From: Solicoccozyma terricola
Lineage: Eukaryota; Basidiomycota; Tremellomycetes; Filobasidiales; Piskurozymaceae
Assembly: GCA_001600875.1 (NCBI GenBank)
Contig: BCLD01000007.1
Location: forward strand, 847,446 to 911,445
Reading direction: 5' to 3'
DNA: 64,000 nt
Positions 45,610 to 58,400 of this stretch are shown piece after piece. A program made the position numbers and the translations under genes. The notes beneath the pieces are model-generated. The model searched no databases. It was not told the DNA's origin and saw nothing but the letters and a program-made list of their open reading frames with translations. The first letter of the stretch is position 1, and each line of letters begins with the position of its first letter.

Positions 45610-46312
45610 ATGGTGAGTATCACTACCAGAACGTCATGTGTTTATTCTTCCGAGGCTGATCTCAAGCGCATGGTGTTTATCCAGCTTATGTTCAGGTGAA
45701 AAAAAGGCCATGTCCCACCCATTCAGATTCGTTGATACTGATATTTCCACGACTAAATTCCCTTGCAGTGTCTTCAAGACGCTGACGGAGCAGGTCGTCA
45801 CTGTGGAATTGAAGAACGATCTGTCAATAACGGGGACGTTGAAGTCTGTTGATCAGTGAGTGCAAGATCTCGTCTCTTGTTCACGCGGTCTTTACGTTTC
45901 GCTCTTACATTCAATACGACGCTGACCTTTGACGTCCATACTTCCATTCCTAGATTTTTAAACATTCGATTGGATGGCATTCAAGTCGCCGATGCTGAAA
46001 GATACCCTCACATGGTGAAATTGGCTTCCCTACAAGACTCCACCCGCTCGCTTACACCTTTGCTTAAACATGTGTCTCTTTTACCCCAGATGTCCGTCAA
46101 GAATTGCTTCATTCGTGGCTCGGTGGTTAGATACGTTCAGATGCCACCTTCAGCAGTGGACACTCAATTGTTAGAGGATGCGACTAGACGAGGTGAGTTT
46201 GAAAAGGAAATACGGAATGTTGACCCAGAACATTACCACGTTTGGAATCGCTAATGTGGTGCTTTCTTTTTGGGATTTACTTCATGCAGAGGCCAAGGAG
46301 GGGAAGAAGTAA
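45610..46312 (+). CDS. LSM2: U6 snRNA-associated Sm-like protein LSm2
   Basis: Six exons, 95 residues, the normal LSm2 length: 45610-45612, 45685-45695, 45769-45855, 45954-46014, 46090-46192, 46290-46312. Exon 1 is just the ATG before a GTGAGT donor, and exon 2 is 11 nt. Joined, they give MLMFSVFKTL, the expected LSm2 start. Sm1 is QVVTVELKNDLSITGTLKSVDQFLNIRL, Sm2 is IRGSVVRYVQMP, and the end VDTQLLEDATRREAKEGKK is characteristic of LSm2. The protein forms part of the LSm2-8 ring on the U6 snRNA 3' end and the LSm1-7 ring in mRNA decay. Without the two tiny exons there is no start codon in frame. Confidence 0.95.
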
Positions 46313-46869
46313 GCGAAGTAACGTTGCGGGGTTGTGTGGGAGGCTTTTGGTTGATGTGAGGGGATGATGACCATAGACAATGTAGGGTGGGGGGGCAACC
46401 ACACCAGGGCGAGAAAGTCATTCAACCTGTGTACTTCTTACGATGACCTCGACCATGACCTACAGTCTGTTCGGGTTTCTCTTGTTCGTTGAGAATGACC
46501 GAGCGAGGCAGCCTGGACTGCGTGCCACAGACCAACTCCCAACTTCAAGGACAAGCCCTCCATCATCGTCCGGGTCGTCATCGTCTACAACACGTCAGAC
46601 ACCCTCTGATCGGGAAATCGATCGCGTCGCCGGCCAGCGTTCATCGTTCATCGTTCAACGATATAATATCTTGCTCGTGTGTGTGACCGACCTATCTTGA
46701 CGGACGGCTTCTCCCCGTCCAGTCTTGCATGCGAGGGGCAGCAGTGGTTCGGACCTTGCAGGTCAGACTTGCCGCAACAGAACCTCAATATCCGACCTGG
46801 TGGCCGCTGGTCGTACACCGAAACGTCCATTCGTTCTCAAACGATCGCTGCGGTACTACAAGCTCCAAC
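46313..46869. other. 557-bp intergenic region, no gene seen
   Basis: LSM2 3' flank and SLX4 promoter. The SLX4 frame is open back to an ATG at 46729, which would add 47 residues that do not read like conserved protein. Otherwise nothing noticed. Confidence 0.4.
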
Positions 46870-49533
46870 ATGGTGGTCACTAATCCCTTCGGTATCGCAG
46901 CAGCTAGACCTCGCTCCAGGAGTCGATCACGTAGCATCTCTACCGTCCCAGATTCTGAACCTGATCGTCAAGATTTCTACCGAGCTCAGCAAGAGAGGAG
47001 ACAACGGAAGAAGAGAGAGAAGAGTCAGTTGGTAGCTCACGTCCTTGATGATGGACCTGTGCCCAGCTCTTCTAAAGTGACTCTTCATCAAATCCAACCC
47101 CCGGTATCGGCAAACGACATCATCATGATCGATGAAAGCGAATCAGAGGAGGCAAGACCTCAAGTTCATGTGGATCTGTCCCGGTTCAAGTACGACCCTT
47201 CGACCCTCAAAGTTCCAACATCTCGTGCAAACCTCTCAGCGTCAACGTCAAGAGCTGCGTCCGCTCTACCGCCTGTTGGTGCCATACGTCAGTATGTCAA
47301 GAAAGGGAAAGGGAAGGGGAAGGCGGTGGAGCTCCTATCATGTCCGCTCGATGACAAACTGATCAAGGAACTGAGGTCGTGTGTTGTATGCGGAGAGGAC
47401 TGGCCGCCGAGAAAGATGGTCAAAACGAAATGGGTGAGTAGACAGACAGGGTATAGCAACAAATGGCTTGATCTGACATTTTATGCCCTCTCGCAGAATC
47501 ACATGTTCACATGTCATATCGACAACTACCCAACTTCCATCGACCATGTGTCCGATCTCACCGACCTCATCGCCTCCGCTCTCAAGAAGCTCATAGCTGC
47601 AGACAATGGAGAGCTTTCCGGTCGAGCCACAATTCTCGAGCAGTTTGCGAACGACGGGACGGGCGGAACTGAGATCATCGGTTCAAACGGCGAGCTTCTC
47701 GGTCATAGTTTGACTACAGCGGATGACAGTGGCCCGAAGAAGAACAAGAAAAAGACGAGAAAAGGATTGGCGGGTCTGCCGAGGGATGTGAGGGTGTTGG
47801 CTGTGGATGCTGAAGCAAGGGATGTTCTAGGAGGAATCAGCGAGGAGGTGCGCGGGCGGTTAAAAACCTTGTGGTCCGATGAGACTGAAGCGTCAACTGG
47901 AGTCGAGTACAACCAACGTCAAGTCGAGAGCCGTGCCTCATCCGACGATGGCGAGGAAACCGACTTTAGACCTCCGGCAACGCAAGTCTTTGGCCGCTCC
48001 GTGCTCGTTAGTAGGTTGGGAGAGTCTCGTGTCGGATCAGGGAAAACATCCATGTTCCATGCCGAGTCTGCGTTCACTCTACCTGATCTTGGAGATCATT
48101 CCGAAGGGGGACCACCAATAGGAGTCCTGCATGAGGTAGACCGCAATCTTGTCGTCAATGGCTTGGGCGATCAGCCCTTTCGAGGGAGGGGAGACGATGA
48201 TGCTGGGTCGTCTCTCCGGCCTGATTCGCCACAGCAGCGATCGTACAAGCGATTCAAGATCAGCGAGGATGACGTCTTTGGACCATTGTGCCCAAACGAC
48301 AGGATCGAACAAAGTAGTAGGCGTTCCGGGAAGTTTTAATCGTCTGGAGCTGCCGTTAGCGAGTGGAGAGGACCCTGAGATTAACGAACAGTCTCAACGC
48401 GCTGCGAGACGGAACGATGTCATCATCATCAGCGATGACGAGATGCCGGAAGTGTCTACAGTCCCGGGCCCATCTGCGGACGTCTCGGCGACGGCGAAAG
48501 GACGCTCCGAGTCGGTCAGTTCGGTGGATCAACCTTTTGCCTCCACCAGAACCACATCCAACTTTGAATCTTCGCCGACTCGGCTGATTGCCAATCAATT
48601 GCAAGCACTCAACCTGCCAACAAGTCCTACCAAGTCTCCTCTTGCAAGCACTTCCGAGAGGTCTGATTGGGGAGCGGATGCTTGTCTAGTCCTTGACGAC
48701 CGAGAAAATACCCCCCAATCACCGGATCCATATGCTAGGCAGGATTCAACACCGTTAGAAACTCCTCCCAAGCGCAAGTCTAAAAAGGCAAAGGCCAAGA
48801 CTGTGAATGCATTGAATAAGATGCCAGACTACGAGTCATGGAGTGTCGCGGAGTTGCAGGTCGGTCTGCTTGCCAATGCATGTGCAAGTCTTGCGCATCT
48901 CGAACTGACACTTTCCCGTCGTTCCAGGATGGAGTGAAGAAATTTGGCTTCAAGCAGAGCAAAGTCAAGGCGACCCTCCTTCGCCAAATGAAGCAATGTT
49001 GGCACGCCATGCATCCTGAATATTCAGCTCAAAACCTCGCTCATGAGACAGACGAATCAGATGATCTTGTCGGAGTTCTACGGGAGATCTCAGCGTCGGA
49101 AGCCTCGTCTGTCGACGTCCCACTCTCCGCCAAAAAGAAAGGCACCAAGAAGCGAGCGAAGAAGCAGACCGTGGAGGAGGTCGATGTGGAGGTGGTGGTG
49201 GATCCGGAAATGATTTTCAAAGAAATTTTGACGTCCGAAGACATTTATCTCCGATTACTTCGATACGAGGTAAGTGGAGCGATACACTTCATTTGTCGTT
49301 GCATAAGACTCATAGCCTGGCGCTACAGCCACTCCCGCTCGACGAGCTGATCAGCATGTGTCTGGAGCGAGGGATCAAGGCCAAGGGATGGAAGCAGAAG
49401 CTGAGAAAGTATCTGGATGAGCAGGTGAGTGCAAGGTCCATTCACTGCCTAGGGAACAGAGACCTGATCAAAATGTCCTCAGAGCATAGCCTTCTTCTCC
49501 GTCGAGCCGACGGGTCAGCGTAGAAGGCACTGA
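46870..49533 (+). CDS. SLX4: SLX4-like structure-specific endonuclease scaffold
   Basis: Read as six exons, 789 residues: 46870-47433, 47497-48287, 48334-48859, 48928-49269, 49329-49424, 49483-49533. Residues about 175-195 hold CVVCGEDWPP...NHMFTC, a C-x2-C...H-x3-C set like a UBZ4 finger. The middle is disordered. The C-terminus has a SAP-like helix pair (YESWSVAELQDGVKKFGFKQSK, then LLRQMKQCWHAMHP) and a final PLDELISMCLERGIKAKGWKQKLRKYLDEQ helix set, as in the SLX4 conserved C-terminal domain that binds SLX1. SLX4 targets nucleases to branched DNA. The frame change near 48290 is read as a 46-nt intron with weak sites and may instead be an indel. Confidence 0.75.
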
Positions 49534-49617
49534 AACCCCGTGTTATCTGTACCATACTCGTCATCTTGTCATTATTGTCATTAGCTATACAACATTTTTG
49601 ATCCCTGTTGCTCATGA

Positions 49618-50491
49618 TCACCCGCCAATCCCACATCCACCTTCCTTTTCGTGAACATCGATACACTCCTTGGTACACGAGTACTCTCCACATCGGTTGC
49701 AGGCGTAATTGCCGATGTACCCACACGACGAGCATAGTTTCCTGGGTGGATATGGAGAGGGAGGTGCTGTTGATGTGACGTATGGTGGCAGTGTAGGCTA
49801 TTGGGGGGGTATTTCGTCACCAAAGTCCCGGGGACGTCTAGAAGGCAGAAAAGACTCACCAGCTCATCGACGTATTCTCTGAGCGTCTTTTTGTATATCA
49901 ATAAACGTCGGACATTCGCCGATTGCTTCTTCTTCCCTTTCCCAAGGGTATCTGCAACGTCGGGGCCACCCGCGTATGAGGAGGAAGGAGCAGCAGGAGT
50001 AGACGCTGAGGGGTGAAATGCAGATATGGGGATGTCGTTTGGATTCGTTCGCTGTTGATGATTACACGAATAAGTATCAGGCCAACGAAAAAGAGTAGTG
50101 TTGACTTCTTTTGTGGAAGAGAGTATTGCTCGTTATGCTTGCCAAAGATGAAGGGAGTATTGCTCACTTCGTTCGCGAAAGAAAAATCTCTTCGCTCCGC
50201 GAAGACAAAGAAATGCACCCAGACAGTCTTCGCTCCGCCAAGAAATGACTGCTCGCTCCGTTCGCCTCGGCCCACTCACCTCCAACTCCTCCAGCCTCCT
50301 CGCCACCCTCCTTGCCTGAAACTCTGGTATCCCACCCCGAGCCCGATGGGCCGCATGTGCTGCCTGGTGCGTGGCCGCCTGACGTTGAGCTGTGGAAATA
50401 AATGACATACTTAGTACCTGGTGGCTGTGGGGAGGGATGCTCGTGGCCCCGGGGACTGCTCACGCTGTCTTCTACCTCTGCTGGTTGACAT
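49618..50491 (-). CDS. VPS71: SWR1 complex subunit SWC6/VPS71 (ZNHIT1-like)
   Basis: Four exons on the minus strand (50464-50491, 50280-50389, 49860-50051, 49618-49797), 169 residues. After a basic, helical N-terminus comes GKGKKKQSANVRRLLIYKKTLREYVDE, and the C-terminus is a HIT-type zinc finger: CSSCGYIGNYACNRCGEYSCTKECIDVHEKEGGC, with the eight Cys/His ligands in order. This pairing is that of Vps71/Swc6 and human ZNHIT1, a subunit of the SWR1/SRCAP remodeler that inserts histone H2A.Z. Intron 2 is 228 nt and holds short direct repeats. It shares a 168-bp divergent promoter with RRP12. Confidence 0.9.
50052..50279. repeat. Repeat-bearing long intron of SWC6
   Basis: The intron carries two copies of GAGTATTGCTC (50121-50131, 50155-50165) and two of TCTTCGCTCCGC (50189-50200, 50227-50238), plus related GCTCGCTCCGTTCGC. 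The repeats are partly self-complementary with CGCGAA segments. Four times the usual intron length here. Confidence 0.5.
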
Positions 50492-50659
50492 GATGATGGG
50501 ATGGGATGGGATGGGGCGGTTGACGGGGTTGAGTGGTCGGGGGACTGTCGAGATGTTGCTGCTTATGTAATCCAGGCACGGACTTGAAATATTTTGGAAA
50601 TTCGTTGCAATCAACCCTTCCTGCTCGGTTCAAACCATCAACCTCCTCACCTCCTCATC

Positions 50660-51565
50660 ATGGCAGCACCTCGACAGGATATGGCGAGCTCATCAGCAGC
50701 TCCTCCTGCCGTCACTGACGCAGACGACAGCGAGACCCAGCAACCGCTCACCACCTCGCTCACCAACATCCGCCGTCTCTCATCGTCCTCTCTCGCACAC
50801 CAAGCAAAACCCGCTCAGGTGCTCATCGCTATCGAGTCGACGTTGGCTGCCGAGCTCCCAGAAGGGGCGGAGCATAGCCCAACGGCTTACTTCGTTGCCA
50901 TTCTCTCATGTCTGTCCAAGGCTGTATTTGTACCTGCAGGCTCGAAAGCGAAGACGGACATCGCAGAGACTGGAGGTCTTACACCGGCGATCCTCTACCT
51001 TTTGGCTACAGTCTTGCCATATACCCCTCGTCCTATCCTCCTCTCGCATCTATCTACCCTTCTACCTCTTCTTACCAACCTCTTTCCCATCGCTCAACAA
51101 TACGCTCCACCACTTCGCTCACTCTTGCAAATCACTGCAACCATCCTCACATCCGCACCTCCACCATCGACGCTTTCCTCACCTCTTCTCAAGAAAATCT
51201 GGAACCACGTCCTTACCTTTCTCCTGGATGCTCGTCCCAAGATACGACATCTTGCTCATGAGACTGTGAGACGTACACTGATGATGCCAACTCCGCCGAG
51301 GGTGACACCAGGTGGTCATCCTTACACCACCCGATCAATAGAATGGGCACTCGGTGTACTCCAGGAGGAGGTCAGCGGTGGCAGTGGTGGTGCGAAGAAG
51401 GTAAAGTTTGCAGCTGGAACAGGTGGAACGGTAGGCGATGACGTCGAAGGAAAGAAGGCGATTTGGGTAGTTCAGGCTTTGAGAGGATGGGTTGGCGTTT
51501 GGGACAAGGAGGTTAGTTGTGAACATGTTGAATGTTTGAACAAAAAGTGCCAATGCTAAATATGC

Positions 51566-51604
<39 letters not shown>

Positions 51605-54600
51605 GTCTCTCTCTCTCTCTCTCGCGCGCTCTCTGCCGTCCTGCAGAGTCTATCTCAATTATGCCCTCTCCTACTATCTCTTCCTCCTCACCCTCACCTG
51701 ACTGCTCAAGTCTACTCCCTTCTTTCTCATCTTCTCTCCCCTGCCTCCGTCCTATCCGTCTCCGAGACAGACGGTCCAACAAACCTTCCAAACCTACCAA
51801 CCATTCTCACATCCCTCCTCGCATCTCCACCTCACCCATCGCAGATCGCAGACGCAATCGAGTACGTTTCGGCAGTCTCCGCTGCTCTCATCAAGCTCGC
51901 AAGACAAGATCCCGCCTCTGTCGAGAGAGAGTACTTTAACCGCGCCTGGACAATAATGTGGACAAATGTTCTCACAGCACCTACTAGTGCTCCGTCAGCT
52001 CGACAGAAAGCCTCGGAAGCACTCGGTGGACAAGGTTTGGTGCGATATTGCATTTCCGATCGGATGGTTGAGCTTGCTCTAGAGTACAAACGGAGTGGGG
52101 GAGATCTCGACGCAAAAAGACAAAAGATGAAGCCTCCTCTTCTAATCAAGCTTATCAATCAGCTTGAAGGAGCAATCAATACTCTGCCGTTGATGTTGCC
52201 GTATCTTTTACCGATCCTGACGGCTTTGATCTCGAGATTGCGGAGAGCGCCATCGGGAGTGACGACGACGACAACTCGTGGTCAATCAAAATCCGAGTCA
52301 CCTGCAACCATCGTGCTATTGGGTTTGGTCACTGCAGTTGCAGATCTACGAGTTCAGCCCGGATTCGAGCACAAGGATAAGGTGGATGATGTGGTGGGAA
52401 TGGCGATCGAGGTCATGGGAGCAAAGGTGGTATTGGATGCTTTGCCATTGAATATTGAACCGGATTCGTGAGTAGATTGGGCGTGACGTCCCGCCCAAGT
52501 CCAACCATTGCTGACCCCCCTCCCCCCTTCCTATTCTTTCTCGCTGACAGGTACGGGAAAGTACCTTCCCCAGGTCGCGCGCATCTCCTGCCTCTACTTC
52601 GAACGCGTACTTCCAACGACTCGATCCTCTACTTTACCACGGAGCTCATGCCAATCTCCGAGAGGTTGTTCGAGCGAAAGGTCAAAGCAGAGACTGAGGG
52701 TCGGCAAGGAGAGGCGAAAGTGTGGGAAGTGGTCATTGGTCAGGTTTGGGATTGCTTGCCTGGTTTCTTTGACCTCGCGCGAGATTTGCAAAAGGTGAAG
52801 ACTTTTCTTGAAAATTTTCTCTCTGGAGACTTTGGAAGAACGGATCGAGACTGACATCTTTTTTTTGCATCGTAGGGCCTCACCGTGCAATTCGCAAAGT
52901 TGATTGCTCAGCTGCTCTACACTCAACCATTGCTTCGACCATCGATGCTCCGAGCTCTGTCAACTCTCATCACCTCGTCGTCTACCCTTTCAAACTCGGC
53001 GGCACCAACCGAGGAGCTCCTTGCTGGCTTCGGCATCGATCAGCAGGATGCCGCGCAGAACATACAGTTCCTGAAGAGCCTTGCCACTGAAATGCTCGCA
53101 GTCCTGTTCAACGTCTTCAGCAGCGTACCGAGAGAGCAGAGAGGAATGGTTGGAGATGTGATCGCTTTGTGGTTGAGCATTATGGGAGAAAAGGTGAGTT
53201 ATTCCCTTTGCCTTGCGTACAACTCTCTCCGACTGAATCCCTCGAACACCAACAGGAGATCACTGCGACCTACGTCAAAGTCCAGACCCACTTGAAGACG
53301 GCTCTGGCCAAACCTACACCTTCAGCCGACCCCAATATTCCACCTCCAACTCACACACTCCTTGACCTGCTCATCATCCTCATCCCCTACCTTCCCCTCG
53401 ATTCCGCGTCCGGTCTTTTCGCCGAGATGTCCACGGGAAGTCTCATCGAGAACTCCGACGCAGCAATTCAGAAAAAGACCTATCGAATTTTGACTCGGTT
53501 GATCGAGACCGGAAAGGCGACAGCGCTGAACGGTGAGGGTGCGGATGAGTTTGTGAAGCGACTCGTTGCGGTTGGAGAGAATATCGGTCCGGGAGCGCAG
53601 AGGGTGAGCACCTATTCCAGGATAACCTCCCGCTTATATGCTGACGCCCCTACCGAATTAGGACCGAATGCTGTTGCTCACAGCTTTAGTGCCAAAGCTA
53701 CCCCCTGCACGTCTCCATTTGGTCCCGACGTTGATTACCGAGGCTGTCCTCGGCACCAAGGAGGTCAATGAAAAGGCTCGAAATGCAGCTTTTGATCTTC
53801 TCATCGTTATGGGTACCAAAATGCAAGCCGGTGGAACTATCTCTCGAAAGCTTGCTGTCGGTATGACCGAAGCTGGCGACGACGTGCCGCTTGATGACGA
53901 GGAGATGGATGATGCTGCTGGTGACGGTGAGTTGAGGCTTCTTCAGTACACTCTGCTGTCCGCTCATGAAATTGCATCAGCCACTGCCAATATCGAGGAG
54001 TACATCACCATGGTTGCTGCTGGTCTAGCCGCTTCGACTCCCCACATGATTAGTGCAAGCATCACCGCGTTGTCTCGTCTGTTGTTCGAATACCAAGGTG
54101 AAATTCCGTGCTTGCACGTACAGCCACTGCCTCATTTGCTGACTTGATTTCCACAGATGAACTCTCTGCCAACATGATCACCGAATTGGTTTCAACAATT
54201 GTGGTGTTTGTGGCATCAAAGAACCGCGAGATTGTGAAGTCCGCATTGGGCTTCATCAAGGTCGGCGTCGTGTCGTTGCCGGCCGAGACGATGCGACCTC
54301 ATCTTCCTGCTCTTGTTCCCGCCTTGTTGGGCTGGGTGCACGATCACAAGAACCACTTCAAAACTAAGACCGTGCACATTTTCGAGCGAATGATTCGAAA
54401 GTTTGGTTATGATGCTGTCTACAAGCAGGGTGGGGAGGGTGACCAAAAGAAGGTTCTTGAGAACATCAAGAAGAAGAAGGATAGGGCCAAGCGTCAAAAG
54501 GCGAACAGGGCCGCTGCCGGCGGTTCGGATGATGACGGGGAGGAAGAGGTGAGGAAGATTTCGATTTCGTAGGTCTCAAACTGACAAATGTTCCGCACCT

Positions 54601-55431
54601 AGGCCGGACCACGCAAAGTCAGCACTGGTAGTGCATTTGAAGATGCCCTCTATGGCAGCGATAGTGAAGAGGAGGGTGTCAAATCATCCTCGTCGCGCGC
54701 TGCTGCGGCTGCCCCCGTCAAAGGTCGCAAGGACAAGAGCACCGCTGCGTACATCCAGGAAGATGCCGATGAGCCAATGGACTTGCTGGATAGGTCCATT
54801 GCTGGACGTGTCACATGTTCGTATCTTCGCCCGCCCCGCGCATTGTTTATGTACGCTGATCACATCCCATCCTCACAGCCAACGACCCCTCCCTGGCGTC
54901 TCGTCGCCGCAAGCCCGGCCAGGAAGCCGGTGCTTTCAAGACCGACAAGGAAAGCGGTCGAATGGTCATCCAGGAAGAGTCGGATGACGGAGAGCAGCCA
55001 GTGGACAGGGTCGCTGGTGCTGCTTACCAGACCAACATGACGTCGGTTGACGGAATGGCTCGAGACGCAAAGGGGAACCTCAAATTCAACAAGAATACTA
55101 AACGCGGCAGGGCTACCGAGGAGGACAACGACGTTGACATGCTGGCAGACGTCATGCCACGTGAAGCGCCTCGTAAAAAGGTCAAGACCAAGCAGCCGAT
55201 CGAACGACTCGGGACCGAGTTCAGGGCCAAGGTGAGTGTGATCACCTGTCGTCGATCGCTGATTGCTGAATCGCTTGATTTGAACACCCACAGAAAGCCG
55301 GAGGTGATATCAAACGAGCTGGCCAGGCGGATCCTTACAGTTACGTGCCCCTGTCGCAAGCCTCCAAACGTCGCGGGCCTGGTCCCAAGGTGTCCTTGAC
55401 CAACAAAAAGAAGGGTTCCCGTCAAGGGTGA
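50660..55431 (+). CDS. RRP12: Ribosomal RNA processing protein RRP12
   Basis: Ten exons, 1371 residues: 50660-51511, 51647-52467, 52551-52794, 52876-53193, 53256-53603, 53662-54097, 54157-54548, 54603-54816, 54879-55231, 55294-55431. The protein is made of HEAT-like helical repeats through residue about 1130 (for example YLLATVLPYTPRPILLSHL, and KNREIVKSALGFIKVG with FKTKTVHIFERMIRKFGYDAV near the end), then an acidic/basic tail with KKKKDRAKRQK. That closing block and length match Rrp12, which accompanies pre-40S and pre-60S particles during nuclear export. Intron 1 (135 nt) contains a CT microsatellite. The stop is 62 bp from the GCP3 stop, on the opposite strand. Confidence 0.92.
51563..51632. 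repeat. CT dinucleotide microsatellite in an RRP12 intron
   Basis: A (CT)n tract of about 70 bp, with one CTGCGT and one CGCGCG interruption, inside RRP12 intron 1 and upstream of its acceptor CTGCAG at 51646. Confidence 0.8.
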
Positions 55432-55493
55432 TTATAGATGACCCATTGTAGTCCGTCAAGCTGTACAACTAGTCACGACCGCATCATGGACAT

Positions 55494-58400
55494 CTACGAT
55501 TCGGACACCACGCGGGATTTGCCTGTCGTCTTGTTCCTCGGTGCCTTTTTGTAATGATCGTTGAAAGACAGTCTGATGGCGAGGAATTTGACCTCGTAGT
55601 TTGGATGCGATTCGAGTCCGTTCACGAGGGACAGCATCTTGCCTCGATACTCAGACGCGAGTTCCGCAATATCCGTTGAAAGGCGATTGAGATCCGCTTG
55701 GTTTGTAGCGCCATCGTCAGCACGACCAGCCGGAAGACGACCCTGTGGGAGCGCTTGGGTCAGCTGGGATGTATGGCAAAAGAAAGTTGACTACCCACCT
55801 CAGCCTCATCCCGCTGCCTATCCAGCCGTAGCGCCTCTGCAAGTGACGTCCGGAAGAGCGCGTCCTGTCACAGGACACCGTCAATTTGGAGTGTCTACAT
55901 GAAGAGCTTTGATACTCACAGCCAGAATGTTGAAGGTCAAGATGAGCTCGAGGGAGTCCTTGACGATTTGCAAGAGAGATTCCTGTGAGACCACACGTCG
56001 TCAGCGGCAGTCACGGGTCAATCCGAGGCACACTCACCTCTTCCCCGACCTTGGGGCTCAAAAGGAAGATCCGTCCCGCGATTTTCTTCAGGTACTGGCG
56101 GTGTTCACCAATGAGGGAGTCGAGGTCACCTTCTCTTGCTTGAGCAAACTTTATGAGATCCTGCCACGCAAGCTCTATTGCTTCCAGTTGGCAAAACGCC
56201 TGAAGCTCGCCCATGAAATGCATCATTTGCGCTTGCAAGATGTGGCAGTGATGCCAGACGCCCGCATAGCCTAGACAGACATGGTTAGCGTCGATTGGCA
56301 TCCAGAACTCTGCACATTCTCTCACCAGGCATCTTTAAAAACCTCCTTGAATTAAACGTGACCCGGATCCAACCCTGCTTGAGGGCAGAGTGGACACGCC
56401 TGACACGCCAGAGATGTGCGAACAACTTGTAATATTCCAACATGGCCTTGCCATCCAGAACGGCATTGACGGGAGCTTCTACCTTGTAGTCCATGGCAAA
56501 GACGTCCCAACCGAGGTCTCCAGGCTGTGGGTCGAGGATACGTGCATCCAGTCTCCGCTGAATGTCATCCGGTTCAGTGCTAGCGTTACTTCCTTGGATC
56601 GCGGTCTCAACATCGGACGTGAGGTGATGCCGTAGCAGCTTGGTAGCCTCCTTGTTTAACCGGGGTCTGAGAGGGGGTTAGATAAGCTTTAATATTGCAT
56701 GGGGGCCATTCCGTGCTGTCTCACCCGGTGCACTCTAGCAGAATATCCGCAAAGTCGCCAGCTGTGAGCAAAATGTACCTCTTCATAGCTCCCAGATGAT
56801 CGAGCAATTTGTATCGATCGAAGAAGATGTCAAGGAGACGTTTGCTGGCTATAGAGTATGCGTCATCGATAGTACGCTCGAGGCCGGAGATGTCGTCGTG
56901 ATCGAGGGCTACAGGGATGTCAGCGAGGGCATCACCAAGACAGCATGGATATAGCTCACCTCGGCCAGCATGCAAAAGGTGACCTTGCGTAGACGTCCAC
57001 TCGCTATCGTGACAGCTGAATCGAATAAAGTTGATGCTCTTGCCGGTGGAGAAGATCTGATTTGGATGATGAAGAATAAGCTGCGGATCTGACGAATGTG
57101 GAGCGTGTGCAATCTCACCTTTTTGCCAAACGCCTCACTGACGAATGCTGGCAACATTTCCTTGTTGAAGATATACTTCTTCTCCCACAGCATGTACGCT
57201 GTATTGCTATTTTCGCTCTCGCCAAAATTCCCAAACTCATCGACGCCCACAAAGCCCATATCAGCCGATGGCGTGTCCCATCCCAGCTTCTTGTGAGGTA
57301 CGTTTGGGTTCAATTGCACGAAGAATTCGTTGAAGGGGTCGTACAGATGTCCAGAGAAGATCCAGTTGGTCAACGTCTGGAAAAAGGGCTTGGAGACCTG
57401 AATGTGGACAACATTCAGCGCTGTACGATTTGCATCACACAGCACTAGCACTGACCTCTTTCAGCACTTCTCGCGTAAGATTACGGATGAATGGATCCCC
57501 GTGCGAAGTATGCGAGTATATTGCCGAGATGAGAGCGCCACCACGCGATGCTGTGTGTTCTCGTCAGCTTTCATGCCCCCCGGGACGACTGCCTCCCGCG
57601 CACTTACTTTTTGCGTCCCCAACTAGTGCCGCCATCAGTCTCATCCTCAACTTTGCGTCCGCCGCCCACATCGACAACCTCTGAAACGTCATGCTCGAAT
57701 CCTTGATGTTATCCAATTGTGCCGTCTCGATGATATGTCCACTTGATCGATCGGCATCAGGCGGTAATGATGCACTGTCGCTCGAGATCTGAGCTTCTAA
57801 AACAGAGATGAGACGATGATATTCTCCCAGCTCTTTCTGGAGAAAGTGACAAAGACTCTGTCGGACAAGTCGCATGATCAGCTGATGTCGTCTCATGGGA
57901 TGTTGTGACGCCGCACCTGCTCAGTCATACTGCCATGCGCATCTAATTTCCCTGCCGACCCCTCTTTCGAGTTGACGAACCCTGCCACCATCCGATAAAG
58001 TAGACCCAATTCAGACAACTCCAACATCACCGCCTGTAAGGATTCTGAGATGTCGAATTTCTGATAACGTTTCCCAAATACATCAGCCACGAGCTGAAAC
58101 GACACGCTATAAAATGAACTCACCTCTCCATTCTCCGTTTCCAAGAAATAAGCCAACCCAGTGATCTCATCCTCCCTCATCTGCAGCTCCACCAAATCAT
58201 CTTCCTTCTGTTTTCCCTTCCCCTTGTCCCTCTCTCCAATCCCAGGACCACGAGCAAAATCAGGTTCGGTGTGATATGGATTCGCTTCTCTGTTTTTCTG
58301 CGATTGGGTCTTGCGTGAGAAACGGACGTGTGCGCCGTCGATTCCTTGAAGGAGGTAGAGCATGTCTCTGAGAAGGACACGAGTTGGAAGGGGTTTACGT

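Noticed and set aside
57882..57916. 35-nt intron in GCP3
   Set aside because: The nearer acceptor would insert eight residues (LIMRLVRQ) that break the family pattern. The acceptor giving a 59-nt intron restores SLCHFLQKEL directly after the preceding Gln.
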